This document shows, one piece after another, positions 50,361 to 59,664 of a DNA stretch of 64,000 nt. The notes beneath the pieces were generated by a model, which searched no databases, had not been told where the DNA came from, and saw nothing but the letters and a program-made list of their open reading frames with translations. Where the stretch lies: contig JAGAJB010000005.1 in the NCBI GenBank assembly GCA_017626295.1, forward strand, positions 28,326-92,325, read 5' to 3'. Position 1 is the first letter of the stretch. Each line of letters begins with the position of its first letter. Made by a program: the position numbers and the translations under genes. The stretch is from Clostridia bacterium. Its GTDB lineage: Bacteria; Bacillota; Clostridia; Oscillospirales; Acutalibacteraceae.

Positions 50361-50982
50361 AAACTCTGTTAATTTCTCTGTATTTCTTCTCAAATAACTC
50401 TTTATCACACAAAAGCCTGTTTATATTTTCTCTGAATTTATCGTATTCGGGGTCGTTTACATAATGTTTCGCATAACCCTTTTCGCCGTATTTATCTTTA
50501 GTGTGGGTATATGCACGCTCTACCATTTCAGTAACTGTGCAGAGAGGGAAATGTTTCAGAGTATATTTATGGGTGCGCCTTAAAAATTCGTCAATGTCAG
50601 TTGAACGGTCTGCGGAAGATATAATTTTTCCGTAAATACTTCTCGGCGGATTTTCAGAAGATGCGCGGTGATCTTCAATTGCTTCTTTAATTAAAATTCT
50701 TTCTCCTTCACTAAAAAACGTTTTCATATCTTCATTTTCAAAGAAAATTTCGGCAGATAAAGTTTCGTGATTCTTTTTATCAATATGATGTGCAACATCG
50801 TGAAAAGACGCAATAACATAGATTATATTTATATCTGCATTTTCAAATTGAGAAAGAAATTTAAAACATCTTTCGGTAACATATTTAATATGCTCAATTC
50901 CGTGGCCACCGTCATTTTTTGAGTATAGCGGAAGAATGTTAGTTTCTATATAATTTTTCAATTCTTTTTTTACAGAATTCAT
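50359..50982 (-). CDS. HD-domain metal-dependent phosphohydrolase
   Basis: A 207-residue protein of the HD superfamily. The metal residues can be placed: His in GGHGIEHIKYVTERC, His-Asp in ASFHDVAHHID, then EAIEDHRASS and Asp in ISSADRSTDIDEF. The family includes nucleotidases and cyclic-nucleotide phosphodiesterases, and members like this are usually annotated only as HD proteins. It is monocistronic. The substrate is unknown. Confidence 0.85.
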   Translation of the reverse strand: MNSVKKELKNYIETNILPLYSKNDGGHGIEHIKYVTERCFKFLSQFENADINIIYVIASFHDVAHHIDKKNHETLSAEIFFENEDMKTFFSEGERILIKEAIEDHRASSENPPRSIYGKIISSADRSTDIDEFLRRTHKYTLKHFPLCTVTEMVERAYTHTKDKYGEKGYAKHYVNDPEYDKFRENINRLLCDKELFEKKYREINRV

Positions 50983-51044
50983 AATGGTATATACCTTTCT
51001 TATGATAGTAAAATATTATCACAGAATAGTTTAATTTTCAATTA

Positions 51045-51074
51045 TTGCCATTGAACAGATTTATGTGTTATAAT
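51045..51074 (+). promoter_or_regulatory. Promoter of the exonuclease III gene
   Basis: TTGCCA (51045-51050), an 18-base spacer and TATAAT (51069-51074). Confidence 0.5.
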
Positions 51075-51125
51075 ATAAAAAATGTTTAAGAAAATAAATA
51101 ATAAAAGAACAAGAGGAAATAAACA

Positions 51126-51878
51126 ATGAAATTTATATCGTGGAATGTTAACGGTTTCAGAGCCTGTTTGGGTAAAGGTTTTGAAGAGTTTTTTAAGTTA
51201 TGTGATGCGGATTTTTTCTGCATTCAGGAAACAAAAATGCAACCGGGTCAGGCGGATTTTGATGCGCACGGTTATTATCAGTATTGGTATAGTGCCGAAA
51301 AGAAAGGCTACTCGGGAACGGCAATTTTTACAAAACACGAGCCCAAAAGTGTTCAGTACGGCTTAGGTATAGAAGAACACGATAAAGAGGGCAGAGCCAT
51401 AACTCTTGAATACGAGAATTTTTATCTTTTGTGTGTCTATACCCCCAATGCTCAGCGTGAACTTGCAAGGCTCGGTTACCGTATGGCCTGGGAAGATGCG
51501 TTGAGAGATTATATGAAAGAACTAGACAGTAAAAAGCCTGTTATATATTGTGGTGATTTGAACGTTGCCCATGAGGAAATTGACCTTAAAAATCCTAAAA
51601 CCAACCACTTCAGCGCAGGCTTTTCCGATGAAGAGAGAGGAAAGTTTACACAACTTCTTGAGGCAGGTTTTACAGACACTTTCAGAAAACTTTATCCCGA
51701 AAAAGTGCAGTATTCCTGGTGGAGTTATATGTACCACGCACGCGAGAAAAACGTGGGTTGGCGTATAGACTATTTTGTGGTGTCAAACCGTATTTTCCAG
51801 AAAGTAAAAGACAGTTTTATTCTCAATGATGTTTTCGGCAGTGACCATTGCCCCGTGGGTATTGAATTAGAATTTTAA
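51126..51878 (+). CDS. xth: Exodeoxyribonuclease III / AP endonuclease
   Basis: Cleaves DNA at abasic sites and degrades 3' ends in base-excision repair. The 250-residue product has all family motifs: MKFISWNVNGFRA (Asn), FFCIQETKMQ (Glu, Mg2+), YCGDLNVAHEEIDL (Asp-x-Asn), SWWSYMYHAREKNVGWRIDYF (Asp) and DVFGSDHCPVGIEL (Asp-His pair). The length is typical of the bacterial enzyme. It is monocistronic with AGAGGAAA upstream. Confidence 0.96.
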   Translation: MKFISWNVNGFRACLGKGFEEFFKLCDADFFCIQETKMQPGQADFDAHGYYQYWYSAEKKGYSGTAIFTKHEPKSVQYGLGIEEHDKEGRAITLEYENFYLLCVYTPNAQRELARLGYRMAWEDALRDYMKELDSKKPVIYCGDLNVAHEEIDLKNPKTNHFSAGFSDEERGKFTQLLEAGFTDTFRKLYPEKVQYSWWSYMYHAREKNVGWRIDYFVVSNRIFQKVKDSFILNDVFGSDHCPVGIELEF

Positions 51879-51884
51879 AAATTA

Positions 51885-51920
51885 TTCCCCCGATAGATTA
51901 AAATCATATCGGGGGTAATT
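51885..51920. terminator. Bidirectional terminator after xth
   Basis: TTACCCCCGATA-type arms: ATTCCCCCGATA and TATCGGGGGTAAT pair around a short AT loop, with T-run TTTTTA after it. Confidence 0.75.
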
Positions 51921-51921
51921 T

Positions 51922-52209
51922 TTATTCTTCGGGTGAAACGGCAGGAAGATTGCCTAAATTGTTGTTTTCGCTTCCGTCGGGGATTGATTTAAGGTATTCC
52001 GTATCGCCTCTATGTGCAACACCTACACCTTTAATTTCACCTTGTTTTGCCATTTGCACCGCTTGGGGTTTTGCTACAAAAGTTTCGTCAGATAATTTAT
52101 AGCCTGTAATTTTACCGCTTTCCTTAACAAGTCCCACTATTTGTTTTGCGTCGGCATTTGCTTTCGGGATTTCGTCAAGAGCGTTTTTTGCAAGTTCTTT
52201 TCCGTCCAC
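51922..52209 (-). CDS. DUF3892 family protein
   Basis: A 95-residue protein: residues ~40-80 form the DUF3892 core, VKESGKITGYKLSDETFVAKPQAVQMAKQGEIKGVGVAHRGDTEYLKSIPDG. The N-terminal 35 residues are helical, and the acidic Asn-rich tail ends LPAVSPEE. No catalytic residue is obvious. DUF3892 proteins are common in Firmicutes and unexplained. AAGGAGT lies upstream of ATG 52209. It is probably a separate transcript from the interrupted gene upstream. Confidence 0.8.
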   Translation of the reverse strand: MDGKELAKNALDEIPKANADAKQIVGLVKESGKITGYKLSDETFVAKPQAVQMAKQGEIKGVGVAHRGDTEYLKSIPDGSENNNLGNLPAVSPEE

Positions 52210-52297
52210 TTTATTACTCCTTTTTTATTTAGTTATTTGTAGAAAGAGTAATAAATATTCCTGTAATTAAATTGAAATTATTTTTGAGAAACTTGTA

Positions 52298-53749
52298 TTA
52301 TTTTCTGTTTGTGAATAGTGATATAATGAACATAGTTAAACCAAAAAATCCGCCTGAGGCAAGAAAACAATAACCCCAAGGTGCAGTTTTTATTATATCA
52401 ATAGCGGATGCAGAGCCGTCTATTAATAGAACAAAAAAGAAAACGAAAATCGCAAATAATAGGGTGAATAATATACCGAAAGTCAACCCCATACCTAAAT
52501 AAAGGGGAATGCTGACGAGATTTTCGGTTTTTATTTTTTCCTGTTCTTCTTTAGTCAGTTTTTTTAGTTCCGCTTTTTTCAAAGCGATAAAAACTGTTTT
52601 TTCTATGGATTTATAATCATCATCCTGATTATCCCAGGTTACACAATTATTGAATAATTTTCCGCGATTATTAAAAAGACAGGAGAAAACATCAACCGTA
52701 TCGTTATCTTTTTTGTTTAAAGCCGTTCCTGTCAGGAATTGAATCAATATGTTGCCGTCACAAAATATTTCTTCTATACACTTAATATACAAGCAGACAT
52801 CTTTTTCTCGAAATATTGTGAAAATTTCACCGTGGGAATTCGCTGAACGCAAACTTTTTAAATCGGTAGTTTTGTAAAAATCGGGATATGTTCCTTTATA
52901 GCCATTTGTGTGCATAAGATTTTGTACTTTTGTACGTATTTCCTTTAAATCTTTTTCAGGAAAACCAGTGTTCGTTTTCTTGGGATATTCTTTTTGGGAA
53001 TCCACAAATTTATTATAGACTTCTCTCCACATAGGTTCGTAACATTTTTTGTTCATCTCTGCAGATACCGTATCACTGAGAAGTAACGCGCGTTTGTTTT
53101 TCTCTTTTTTTGATTCAAGTTTTTCTAATAATGTTATTAATTTTTCAGCATTGTATTTCTGAGCCAGTGATTTTAATTTCGGAAAGTTGAGGGGTCCCGG
53201 GTTTTCTGTGTAAAATCCCGGGCTTTGTATATAATCGATTTCTTTTAATATGGGAAGAAGTTCTTTTTCTTTTTCGTTTAAAAGCGAGGAGGAAACTTCG
53301 TTTTTTTCAATAATATTCGTACCCCAATGACTGAGCGCAGACCAAGGTTAAGTAATTAAAAGGGTTGATTCGGTAGCATCGTAAACGGTTGTTTCTACTA
53401 CGGCATCAGTGAATTTAAATGTAACAGGTGTACATTCGTCGGTTTCGCAGTTTTCTGCTAATGCAGGTATTACGAAAACATCTTCATTTCTTGTGAATGT
53501 GGAACCTGAAAAATCGAAATAACAGTTCTCGGTATCCTGAGGGAGTTGGCAGTTTTTAAATACCAGAACTCTTTCGTGCGATGAGCAGTTATCAACAGGT
53601 ACTCTTATATAATTGCCGTCTTGCTCTGTTTGAGCGTGCATGACTCCGTAATCTGTCAGTGACAAAAACGCTATTAAAACATAATCATCAAAATAATCTG
53701 AAAAATTATTAAAAAAGCGTTGTTCATTTGTTGAAAAGCCTATATCCAT
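52298..53749 (-). pseudogene. Membrane-anchored unknown protein interrupted by one in-frame UAA
   Basis: From ATG 53749 (ribosome site GGGTG) the frame runs 133 codons to TAA at 53348-53350. It then stays open in the same frame for 349 further codons (PWSALSHWGTNIIEK...) to the stop at 52298. No ATG, GTG or TTG occurs in the first ~95 codons after the stop, and MNKKCYE (53056) has no ribosome site, so the downstream part is not a normal gene by itself. The N-terminal part (FSDYFDDYVLIAFLSLTDYG) is beta-rich. The middle is helical with Lys/Glu (EKEKELLPILKEID). The C-terminus has two membrane segments. The intact gene would encode about 483 residues; one C-to-T change (CAA to TAA) would explain the break. 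I do not recognise the family. Confidence 0.7.
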
Positions 53750-53827
53750 TCTAAACACCCGGAGTTTTATTTATTTTCAAATGAAATTATATAACAAAAA
53801 GTTTATTCTTTCAAGACGATAACTTTC

Positions 53828-53856
53828 TTGACGGTGTCTTGATATTATCTTATAAT
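53828..53856 (+). promoter_or_regulatory. Promoter of the serine hydrolase gene
   Basis: TTGACG (53828-53833), a 17-base spacer and TATAAT (53851-53856). Confidence 0.6.
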
Positions 53857-53887
53857 TATTTTGAATACATCAAAGAAGGTGTAAAAT

Positions 53888-55405
53888 ATGGAAACTAAAA
53901 CAAAACTTTCTTCCAAGTGGATTTATAAATATTACAAGGAACTTGAAAAATATAATATTGAAAATCACGGTCTTTTGATTATGCAAAACGGAGAGGTGGT
54001 TTTTGAGGAGTATGCGTATCCCTATTCAGCGGATATGCCACATACCCTTTTTTCCGTTACCAAATCCGTTGTTTCCACGGCTGCAGGTTTTGCAATAGAT
54101 GAAGGCCTTTTCTCTCTTGATTCAAAAATTATCGACTTTTTCCCCGAATATAAACCTTGCAAAAGTATGGGATGGGATAATTTAACTGTCAGGTCTGTTC
54201 TTACAATGAATAGTAATAAAGAATTTACTTTCTTGCAGGATATGACCGGCAATTATGTTGAAATGTTTATGAAAGCGCCGTTCAGGAAAAAAGGCGGTTT
54301 TTTGTACAGTAATAATGATGCACATATTGTTGCGGCTCTTGTTCAAAAACTGTCGGGTATGTCGCTTGTTGATTACTTAATGCCCCGACTTTTTGAACCG
54401 TTGGGAATAGAAAAGCCTTTCTGGGAAACAAATTCCATAGGCGAGTGCATAGGCGGAACGGGTTGCTATCTGAAACTTTCGGACCTAGCGAAAATTTGTC
54501 AGTGTTACGCAGACGGCGGTGAATACAACGGCAGGCGGGTTATACCTGAAAATTGGACGAGGGAAGCAACAAAAATACAAGTGCCTTTCAAAGATGGCGA
54601 GGGTTACGGCTATCTCTTCTGGATAGAGAACGGCATTTTCAGTATGACGGGTATGTTCGGTCAACTAATTTCCTATATTCCAAAATACAATGCGGTTGTT
54701 GCAAGTTTCAACAGTTGCATTGATGAAGGTAACAATTCAAGAATTACCCGTGATATTCTTTCAAAAGCGTTCCTAGAAGATTCAAGCGAAGAATGGGAAG
54801 AAAAACTTTCAAGTTATTTAAAAGAACGAAATAAAAAAATCCCTGTATGCACCGAAAAACCCAATGTTCCCGTAGGGAAAAACTTTTATATAACGCCTTT
54901 TTCCGATGTTTTAGCGAAATTTATGTTCCCTCAGAGTTTAATTCCCAGGTCTTTGACTTCAAGTTTTGCTAAAAGACCTAAAAAGAATTTCAATGATGTG
55001 TCCTTTGATTTAACAGACGACATTTTCACGGTAAAATGGAAAGAGGAAAATGATACGGTAATCATAAACTGCGGTCTTGACGGTGTTCCGCGAATGTCGG
55101 AATGTGAGATAAAAGGCTACCCCTATAAAATATGGGCGTATGCTTTTATGAAAGACGGAATTCTCAATGCGGTGGTTAAACCTTTAAACACACTTTCTAC
55201 TCAGTATATGACTTTTGATTTTTCGAATAATTCAGTTAAAATTCAAATAAAAGGCACACCGAGTTTCCCCGAATTTATAAAGAAAAATGCAGGAACTGTT
55301 CCGCTTTTCGGGAAATATCCAAGATTAAAAAAGGTAGCAATGAAGTTTTTAGACGGAGTTTTAGTCACAACGGAAATGCCGGTAAAATATACAAGTGTAA
55401 AATAA
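53888..55405 (+). CDS. Beta-lactamase-family serine hydrolase (class C / esterase type)
   Basis: A 505-residue protein without a signal peptide. The penicillin-binding fold covers about residues 1-330: the nucleophile motif is SVTK (Ser56 to Lys59), the second motif YSN (Tyr140 to Asn142), and a GTGCYLKLSDLAKICQ stretch matches the omega-loop region. The third KTG-type motif is not clear (MFGQLIS near residue 265). The last ~165 residues are beta-rich (SFDLTDDIFTVKWKEENDTVIINCGLDG). Cytoplasmic members are often esterases or D-aminopeptidase-like rather than beta-lactamases. The substrate is unknown. Confidence 0.8.
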   Translation: METKTKLSSKWIYKYYKELEKYNIENHGLLIMQNGEVVFEEYAYPYSADMPHTLFSVTKSVVSTAAGFAIDEGLFSLDSKIIDFFPEYKPCKSMGWDNLTVRSVLTMNSNKEFTFLQDMTGNYVEMFMKAPFRKKGGFLYSNNDAHIVAALVQKLSGMSLVDYLMPRLFEPLGIEKPFWETNSIGECIGGTGCYLKLSDLAKICQCYADGGEYNGRRVIPENWTREATKIQVPFKDGEGYGYLFWIENGIFSMTGMFGQLISYIPKYNAVVASFNSCIDEGNNSRITRDILSKAFLEDSSEEWEEKLSSYLKERNKKIPVCTEKPNVPVGKNFYITPFSDVLAKFMFPQSLIPRSLTSSFAKRPKKNFNDVSFDLTDDIFTVKWKEENDTVIINCGLDGVPRMSECEIKGYPYKIWAYAFMKDGILNAVVKPLNTLSTQYMTFDFSNNSVKIQIKGTPSFPEFIKKNAGTVPLFGKYPRLKKVAMKFLDGVLVTTEMPVKYTSVK

Positions 55406-55497
55406 TCGCAAAAGGCTTTCTATTTAGCAGGTTATATGTTATAATCAATTTGTAAGAATAGTTTGTTTTTACTAAATAACAAAAGAGGTGTAAAAAA

Positions 55498-56067
55498 ATG
55501 AAAAAAAGAATTTTATTCGCAGTAGTAGCAGTAGTTTTAGTGGTGGCTCTTGCAGCATGTACAGGTAACACAGGCAAAGACGAAAACAAAGTTCAGATTG
55601 AATCATCCGTAGCCCTTCTCAACAGTGTATGGGATACTTACGCAGAAGAAGAGAAATTCTTCGTTATGGGCGGCGACTTCAGTAATCCTGTTGATAATGC
55701 GGCAGGTGCATTTAATCTTACAGACGTTGAAAACGCAACTGCAACACTTCATATCGCAGAAGATGCTCTCGCTCTTGTTGACGAGGCAGGCACTATGATT
55801 CATGGTATGAACGCTAACACATTTACAGCAGCGGCATACCACCTTAAAGATGCAAATAACGCAGAAACACTTGTAAACTCTCTTAAAGACAGTATTAAGA
55901 GCACACAGTGGATGTGCGGTTTCCCCGACACTCTTATTATCTATACTGTTGGTGATTACGTTGTAGCGGCATTCGGTAATACAGATGCAATTGAGACTTT
56001 CAAAACAAAACTTGCAACTGTTTACGGCGAAAACGCAACTCTCAATGTTGAAGAATCTCTCGCATAA
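55498..56067 (+). CDS. DUF4358 lipoprotein
   Basis: A 189-residue lipoprotein: a hydrophobic N-terminus ends in the lipobox LAACTG, with Cys21 as the predicted lipid attachment site. The mature part (KVQIESSVALLNSVWDTYAEEEKFFVMGGDF... LIIYTVGDYVVAAFG) matches DUF4358. In Clostridia this family typically occurs with the MBOAT and DHHW proteins that follow here, 37 bases downstream, suggesting a shared role in modifying a surface polymer. AGAGGTG lies upstream of ATG 55498. Confidence 0.85.
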   Translation: MKKRILFAVVAVVLVVALAACTGNTGKDENKVQIESSVALLNSVWDTYAEEEKFFVMGGDFSNPVDNAAGAFNLTDVENATATLHIAEDALALVDEAGTMIHGMNANTFTAAAYHLKDANNAETLVNSLKDSIKSTQWMCGFPDTLIIYTVGDYVVAAFGNTDAIETFKTKLATVYGENATLNVEESLA

Positions 56068-56104
56068 TTATTTTAATTAAGTACAAAGCAGAAAGAGGAT
56101 AAAT

Positions 56105-57505
56105 ATGCTTTTTTCAAGTATACCTTTCTTATATTATTTTCTGCCGAGTGTACTGGTACTGTATTTTATAGCCCCCAAGAAACTAAAGAACACGGTAATT
56201 TTAGTTTCAAGCCTTGTTTTTTACGGTTGGGGCGAGCCTAAATATGTGGTATTGATGATAGCCTCAATCATAATCGGATATTTTTCCGGTCTCTTGATTG
56301 AGGCTTTTAATCAAGGTAAAAAGGCTAAACTTTTTCTTTGGTTATCGGTAATAGTAAATCTCGGTTTTTTGGGATTTTTCAAATATTCCGATTTCTTTAT
56401 CGAAAATTTCAATGCAGTTACAGGGCTTTCCGTACCACTTTTAAAAGTGGCACTTCCCATCGGTATCAGTTTTTACACTTTTCAGATACTCAGTTACACA
56501 ATTGATGTGTATCGCGGTCAGGTTTCGGCTCAGAAAAATATTATAAATCTCGCAGCTTATATTACAATGTTCCCGCAACTTATTGCAGGGCCTATTGTAA
56601 GATATTCGGATATTTCCAAACAGTTGAAAAAAAGAATCCATAGTTTTGAAAATTTTTCTGTTGGTATCAGAAGGTTTGTTCTAGGTCTTGGTAAAAAGAT
56701 TCTCATTGCAAATATATTGGGTGAACTTTGCACCGATTTTAAATTATCCCACGATAAATCCATTCTTTTTTATTGGCTTTATGCGGTGGCTTTTGCACTT
56801 CACGTATATTTCGATTTTTCGGGTTATTCGGATATGGCAATAGGTCTGGGCAGAATAATGGGATTTAATTTTTCGGAAAACTTTAATTATCCCTTTATCT
56901 CCAAAAGTGCAACGGAATTCTGGCGAAGGTGGCATATGTCTTTGGGTACCTGGTTCAGAGATTACGTGTATATTCCCTTAGGCGGTAACCGTGTTTCAAA
57001 ACCCCGACAGTTTTTTAATATATTTGTTGTATGGTTTCTTACGGGTTTTTGGCACGGTGCGGATTGGAATTTTATAATCTGGGGATTATTTTTCGCAGTA
57101 CTTCTTGTTATAGAAAAAACACTTATGTTAAAACATCTTGAAAAATCGAAACTTTTAAGCAGAATTTATATGATTCTTGTAATTTCTGTCAGTTTCGTAA
57201 TATTCAATGCTACCGATATGAAAGAGGCGGTTTCTTATATCGGTGGTATGTTTGGAGTGGGGGATATTCCCCTTGTTTCAAAAGAGTTTTTCTACTATTT
57301 AAAGAGTTTTGCGGTAGTGTTGATTCTGGGGCTTATAGGCTCAACACCCATTGTAAAAAATGCGGTGGAAAAATTCACTGAAAACAACAAAGTGTCAAAA
57401 ATTTTAATTGTTTTGGAGCCGACAGTTCTTGTTATTCTTATGATAGTTATGACGGCTTTTCTTGTAGACGGCTCATTTAATCCGTTTTTATATTTCAGAT
57501 TTTAG
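56105..57505 (+). CDS. MBOAT O-acyltransferase (AlgI-like)
   Basis: A 466-residue, ~10-segment membrane enzyme that moves acetyl groups across the membrane for O-acetylation of extracellular polysaccharides. Family motifs: FYGWGEPKYVVLM, IGISFYTFQILSYTIDVYRG, FPQLIAGPIVRYSDI, FWRRWHMSLGTWFRDYVYIPLGG (conserved His), and FWHGADWNFIIWG with the presumed active-site His. These place it with AlgI/DltB-type proteins. AGAAAGAGGATA precedes ATG 56105. The DHHW protein starts 9 bases after the stop. Confidence 0.94.
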   Translation: MLFSSIPFLYYFLPSVLVLYFIAPKKLKNTVILVSSLVFYGWGEPKYVVLMIASIIIGYFSGLLIEAFNQGKKAKLFLWLSVIVNLGFLGFFKYSDFFIENFNAVTGLSVPLLKVALPIGISFYTFQILSYTIDVYRGQVSAQKNIINLAAYITMFPQLIAGPIVRYSDISKQLKKRIHSFENFSVGIRRFVLGLGKKILIANILGELCTDFKLSHDKSILFYWLYAVAFALHVYFDFSGYSDMAIGLGRIMGFNFSENFNYPFISKSATEFWRRWHMSLGTWFRDYVYIPLGGNRVSKPRQFFNIFVVWFLTGFWHGADWNFIIWGLFFAVLLVIEKTLMLKHLEKSKLLSRIYMILVISVSFVIFNATDMKEAVSYIGGMFGVGDIPLVSKEFFYYLKSFAVVLILGLIGSTPIVKNAVEKFTENNKVSKILIVLEPTVLVILMIVMTAFLVDGSFNPFLYFRF

Positions 57506-57514
57506 GAGGTTGTT

Positions 57515-58615
57515 ATGACAAATAAAACAAAAAATATTGTTGTAACTTGTGTTATGGCAACTTTCTTTTTAGGTTTGTCTGTTTTTTGTTGGCTGAAGCC
57601 TTCGGATGATTTTTCAAACAGTGAACGACGAAAACTTGCACAGTTCCCCGGTCTTAGTTTTAATACAATAATGTCGGGGGATTTTATGGAGAATTTCGAG
57701 AATTATACTCTCGACCAAATTCCGTTGAGAGATAGTTTGAGAACTTTAAAAGCAGCGGTTTCCCTTAATATCTTTAGACAAAGTGCTAATAACGATATTT
57801 ATGTGGAAAACGGGTATGCAAGTAAAATGGAATACCCTTTAAATAAACAGTCTGTTGACAGGGCAGGGGACAGATTTAAGTATGTTTACGATAAGTATCT
57901 TAAAGATATAAACACAAAAGAATATCTAACCGTAATACCCGATAAAAACTATTTCCTTGCAGAAGAAAACGGCTATCTTTCTATTGATTACAATGAAATG
58001 ATAACAGAGTTAAAAGAAAAAACGGATTTTTTACAGTATATTGATATAACAGAAAATCTCAGTCTCCAAGATTTTTATAAAACCGATACCCATTGGAAAC
58101 AGGAAAATCTTATTGATGTTGCGGAGAGAATCGCAACTCAAATGGGAACGGATATTGAAACAGTATACGAATTGAAAACACTTGATAAAGATTTTTACGG
58201 TGTATATTACGGTCAGTCGGCTTTGCCCTTGGAGGCTGAAAAAATTAAATATCTTACCAATAATACTTTAGAAAATTGTAAAGTATACGATTATCAGAAT
58301 TCTAAGAATATCGCGGTTTACGATATGGAAAAAGCATACGGTAAAGACCCATATGAAATGTTTTTGTCGGGCTCGCTTTCTTTAATTACTATTGAAAATG
58401 AAAATGCAAAGACAGATAAAGAGTTGGTGATTTTCAGAGATTCTTTCGGCAGTTCAATAGCACCGCTTTTTGTTGAGGGGTATAAAAAAGTAACGCTTGT
58501 TGATATTCGTTATATTCACCCCGATATGCTCGAAAAGTATATTGAATTTAATAACCAGGATGTTCTTTTTATGTATAGCACCTCTGTTTTAAATAATAGT
58601 GAGACTATAAAATAA
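57515..58615 (+). CDS. DHHW-family protein (AlgJ/AlgX-like SGNH acetyltransferase partner)
   Basis: A 366-residue protein with one N-terminal membrane helix (about residues 7-25) and an external SGNH-like domain. RRKLAQFPGLSFNTIMSGDFMENFENYTLDQIPLRDSLR is the family start. The catalytic pieces are FYKTDTHWKQENL (Asp-x-His) and VIFRDSFGSSIAPLF (Ser). It probably accepts acetyl groups from the MBOAT partner and puts them on a surface glycan. The polymer is unknown. It is translationally close to the MBOAT gene, and AGGAGG precedes ATG 57515. Confidence 0.88.
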   Translation: MTNKTKNIVVTCVMATFFLGLSVFCWLKPSDDFSNSERRKLAQFPGLSFNTIMSGDFMENFENYTLDQIPLRDSLRTLKAAVSLNIFRQSANNDIYVENGYASKMEYPLNKQSVDRAGDRFKYVYDKYLKDINTKEYLTVIPDKNYFLAEENGYLSIDYNEMITELKEKTDFLQYIDITENLSLQDFYKTDTHWKQENLIDVAERIATQMGTDIETVYELKTLDKDFYGVYYGQSALPLEAEKIKYLTNNTLENCKVYDYQNSKNIAVYDMEKAYGKDPYEMFLSGSLSLITIENENAKTDKELVIFRDSFGSSIAPLFVEGYKKVTLVDIRYIHPDMLEKYIEFNNQDVLFMYSTSVLNNSETIK

Positions 58616-58620
58616 GTTTC

Positions 58621-58648
58621 TTGACACAAAAAACAGAAGTGGTAAAAT
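58621..58648 (+). promoter_or_regulatory. Promoter of the flavin reductase gene
   Basis: TTGACA (58621-58626), a 16-base spacer and TAAAAT (58643-58648), 32 bases before the ATG. Confidence 0.6.
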
Positions 58649-58680
58649 ATAAATAACAACAAACTAAAAGGGGAATATGT

Positions 58681-59610
58681 ATGAGTAGTTTTGAAAATTT
58701 AAGAATAGTTGATAATTTTTATCAGACGTCGTTGTTTTTTCCTATGCCAACAGTGCTTATAAGTACACTTTGTGAGGACGGAACAACAAATTTAGGACCT
58801 TATTCCCTTGTTCAGCCTTATTACGTTGCAGGCAAAGATTACTATGCGATGCTCCTTTGTTGCCGAAATTCATCAAACACAGCCCAAAATATTCTTAAAA
58901 CGGGTAAATGTGCTCTGAACTTTATTGACGATAATCCCAAAATGTTTAAAGAGGCGGTTAAACTCTCCTGGCCCGGTGATAAACCTGAAGAGAAAATGCC
59001 TAAATGTAACTTCAGACTTGAAAAAAGTATGATAGAGGAAGAAACGGGCGAAAAAAGGCCTATGGTAATGAGTGATGCTATTCAGGTAATCGAGTGTACC
59101 TGGGTACGTGAACTTGACGGCGCAGACAAGGATATGCCCGGTGAACTTAACGGATACGAAGGCCCTTACCACGATTTTAACGGTATTACAAGTAAATTTG
59201 GCGCGCATTTTATCCTTAAGGTTGATAAAATCCTTATGAAGAAAAAATACAGCGATGCGATTATTAACGGCGTTAAGTCTAAAGATTTTCCTGCACTCCC
59301 TGTTGACTACGGCTACCGCGACAGTAAGAATTTCTGGTTCCACAGAAAAAGAAAAATGAGAGCAGAACTTTTACAGATGAGAGAAGCATCTTTGGAATCT
59401 GTCCGCTACGCTGCCGACCGTGCAGACGATAAAATTAAATTTACTGACGATGCTCTTAAAACCGTTCTCGCGGTTCCTCGTGTGTTTTTACCCCTTGTAC
59501 TCAAAGGTTGTGTAGACTGGGCAAAAGAAAATAATGTTGAACTTATAACTGAAGAACATATGAAAATCATAAATGATAAACGCGCAAAAGAAAAAAGCAA
59601 GAAGAAATAA
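58681..59610 (+). CDS. Flavin reductase-like domain protein (FMN-binding split barrel)
   Basis: A 309-residue protein. The first ~220 residues fit the flavin reductase-like split barrel: FYQTSLFFPMPTVLISTLCEDGTTNLGPYSLVQPYYVAG, LLCCRNSSNTAQNILKTGKCALNFI, and HFILKVDKILMKKKYSDAI. The remaining 90 residues form a basic helical extension (FWFHRKRKMRAELLQMREASLESVRYAADRADDKIKFTDDALKTVLAVPRVFLPLV) not usual for the family. The reaction is not certain. GGGGAATATG lies upstream of the ATG. Confidence 0.75.
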   Translation: MSSFENLRIVDNFYQTSLFFPMPTVLISTLCEDGTTNLGPYSLVQPYYVAGKDYYAMLLCCRNSSNTAQNILKTGKCALNFIDDNPKMFKEAVKLSWPGDKPEEKMPKCNFRLEKSMIEEETGEKRPMVMSDAIQVIECTWVRELDGADKDMPGELNGYEGPYHDFNGITSKFGAHFILKVDKILMKKKYSDAIINGVKSKDFPALPVDYGYRDSKNFWFHRKRKMRAELLQMREASLESVRYAADRADDKIKFTDDALKTVLAVPRVFLPLVLKGCVDWAKENNVELITEEHMKIINDKRAKEKSKKK

Positions 59611-59646
59611 AAAATGCCGCCCGATTTAATTCGGGCGGTTTTTGTT
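59611..59646 (+). terminator. Terminator of the flavin reductase gene
   Basis: CCGCCCGA pairs with TCGGGCGG around TTTAAT, followed by TTTTTG. Confidence 0.8.
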
Positions 59647-59664
59647 GTTTAGTTAATTCAGTGT

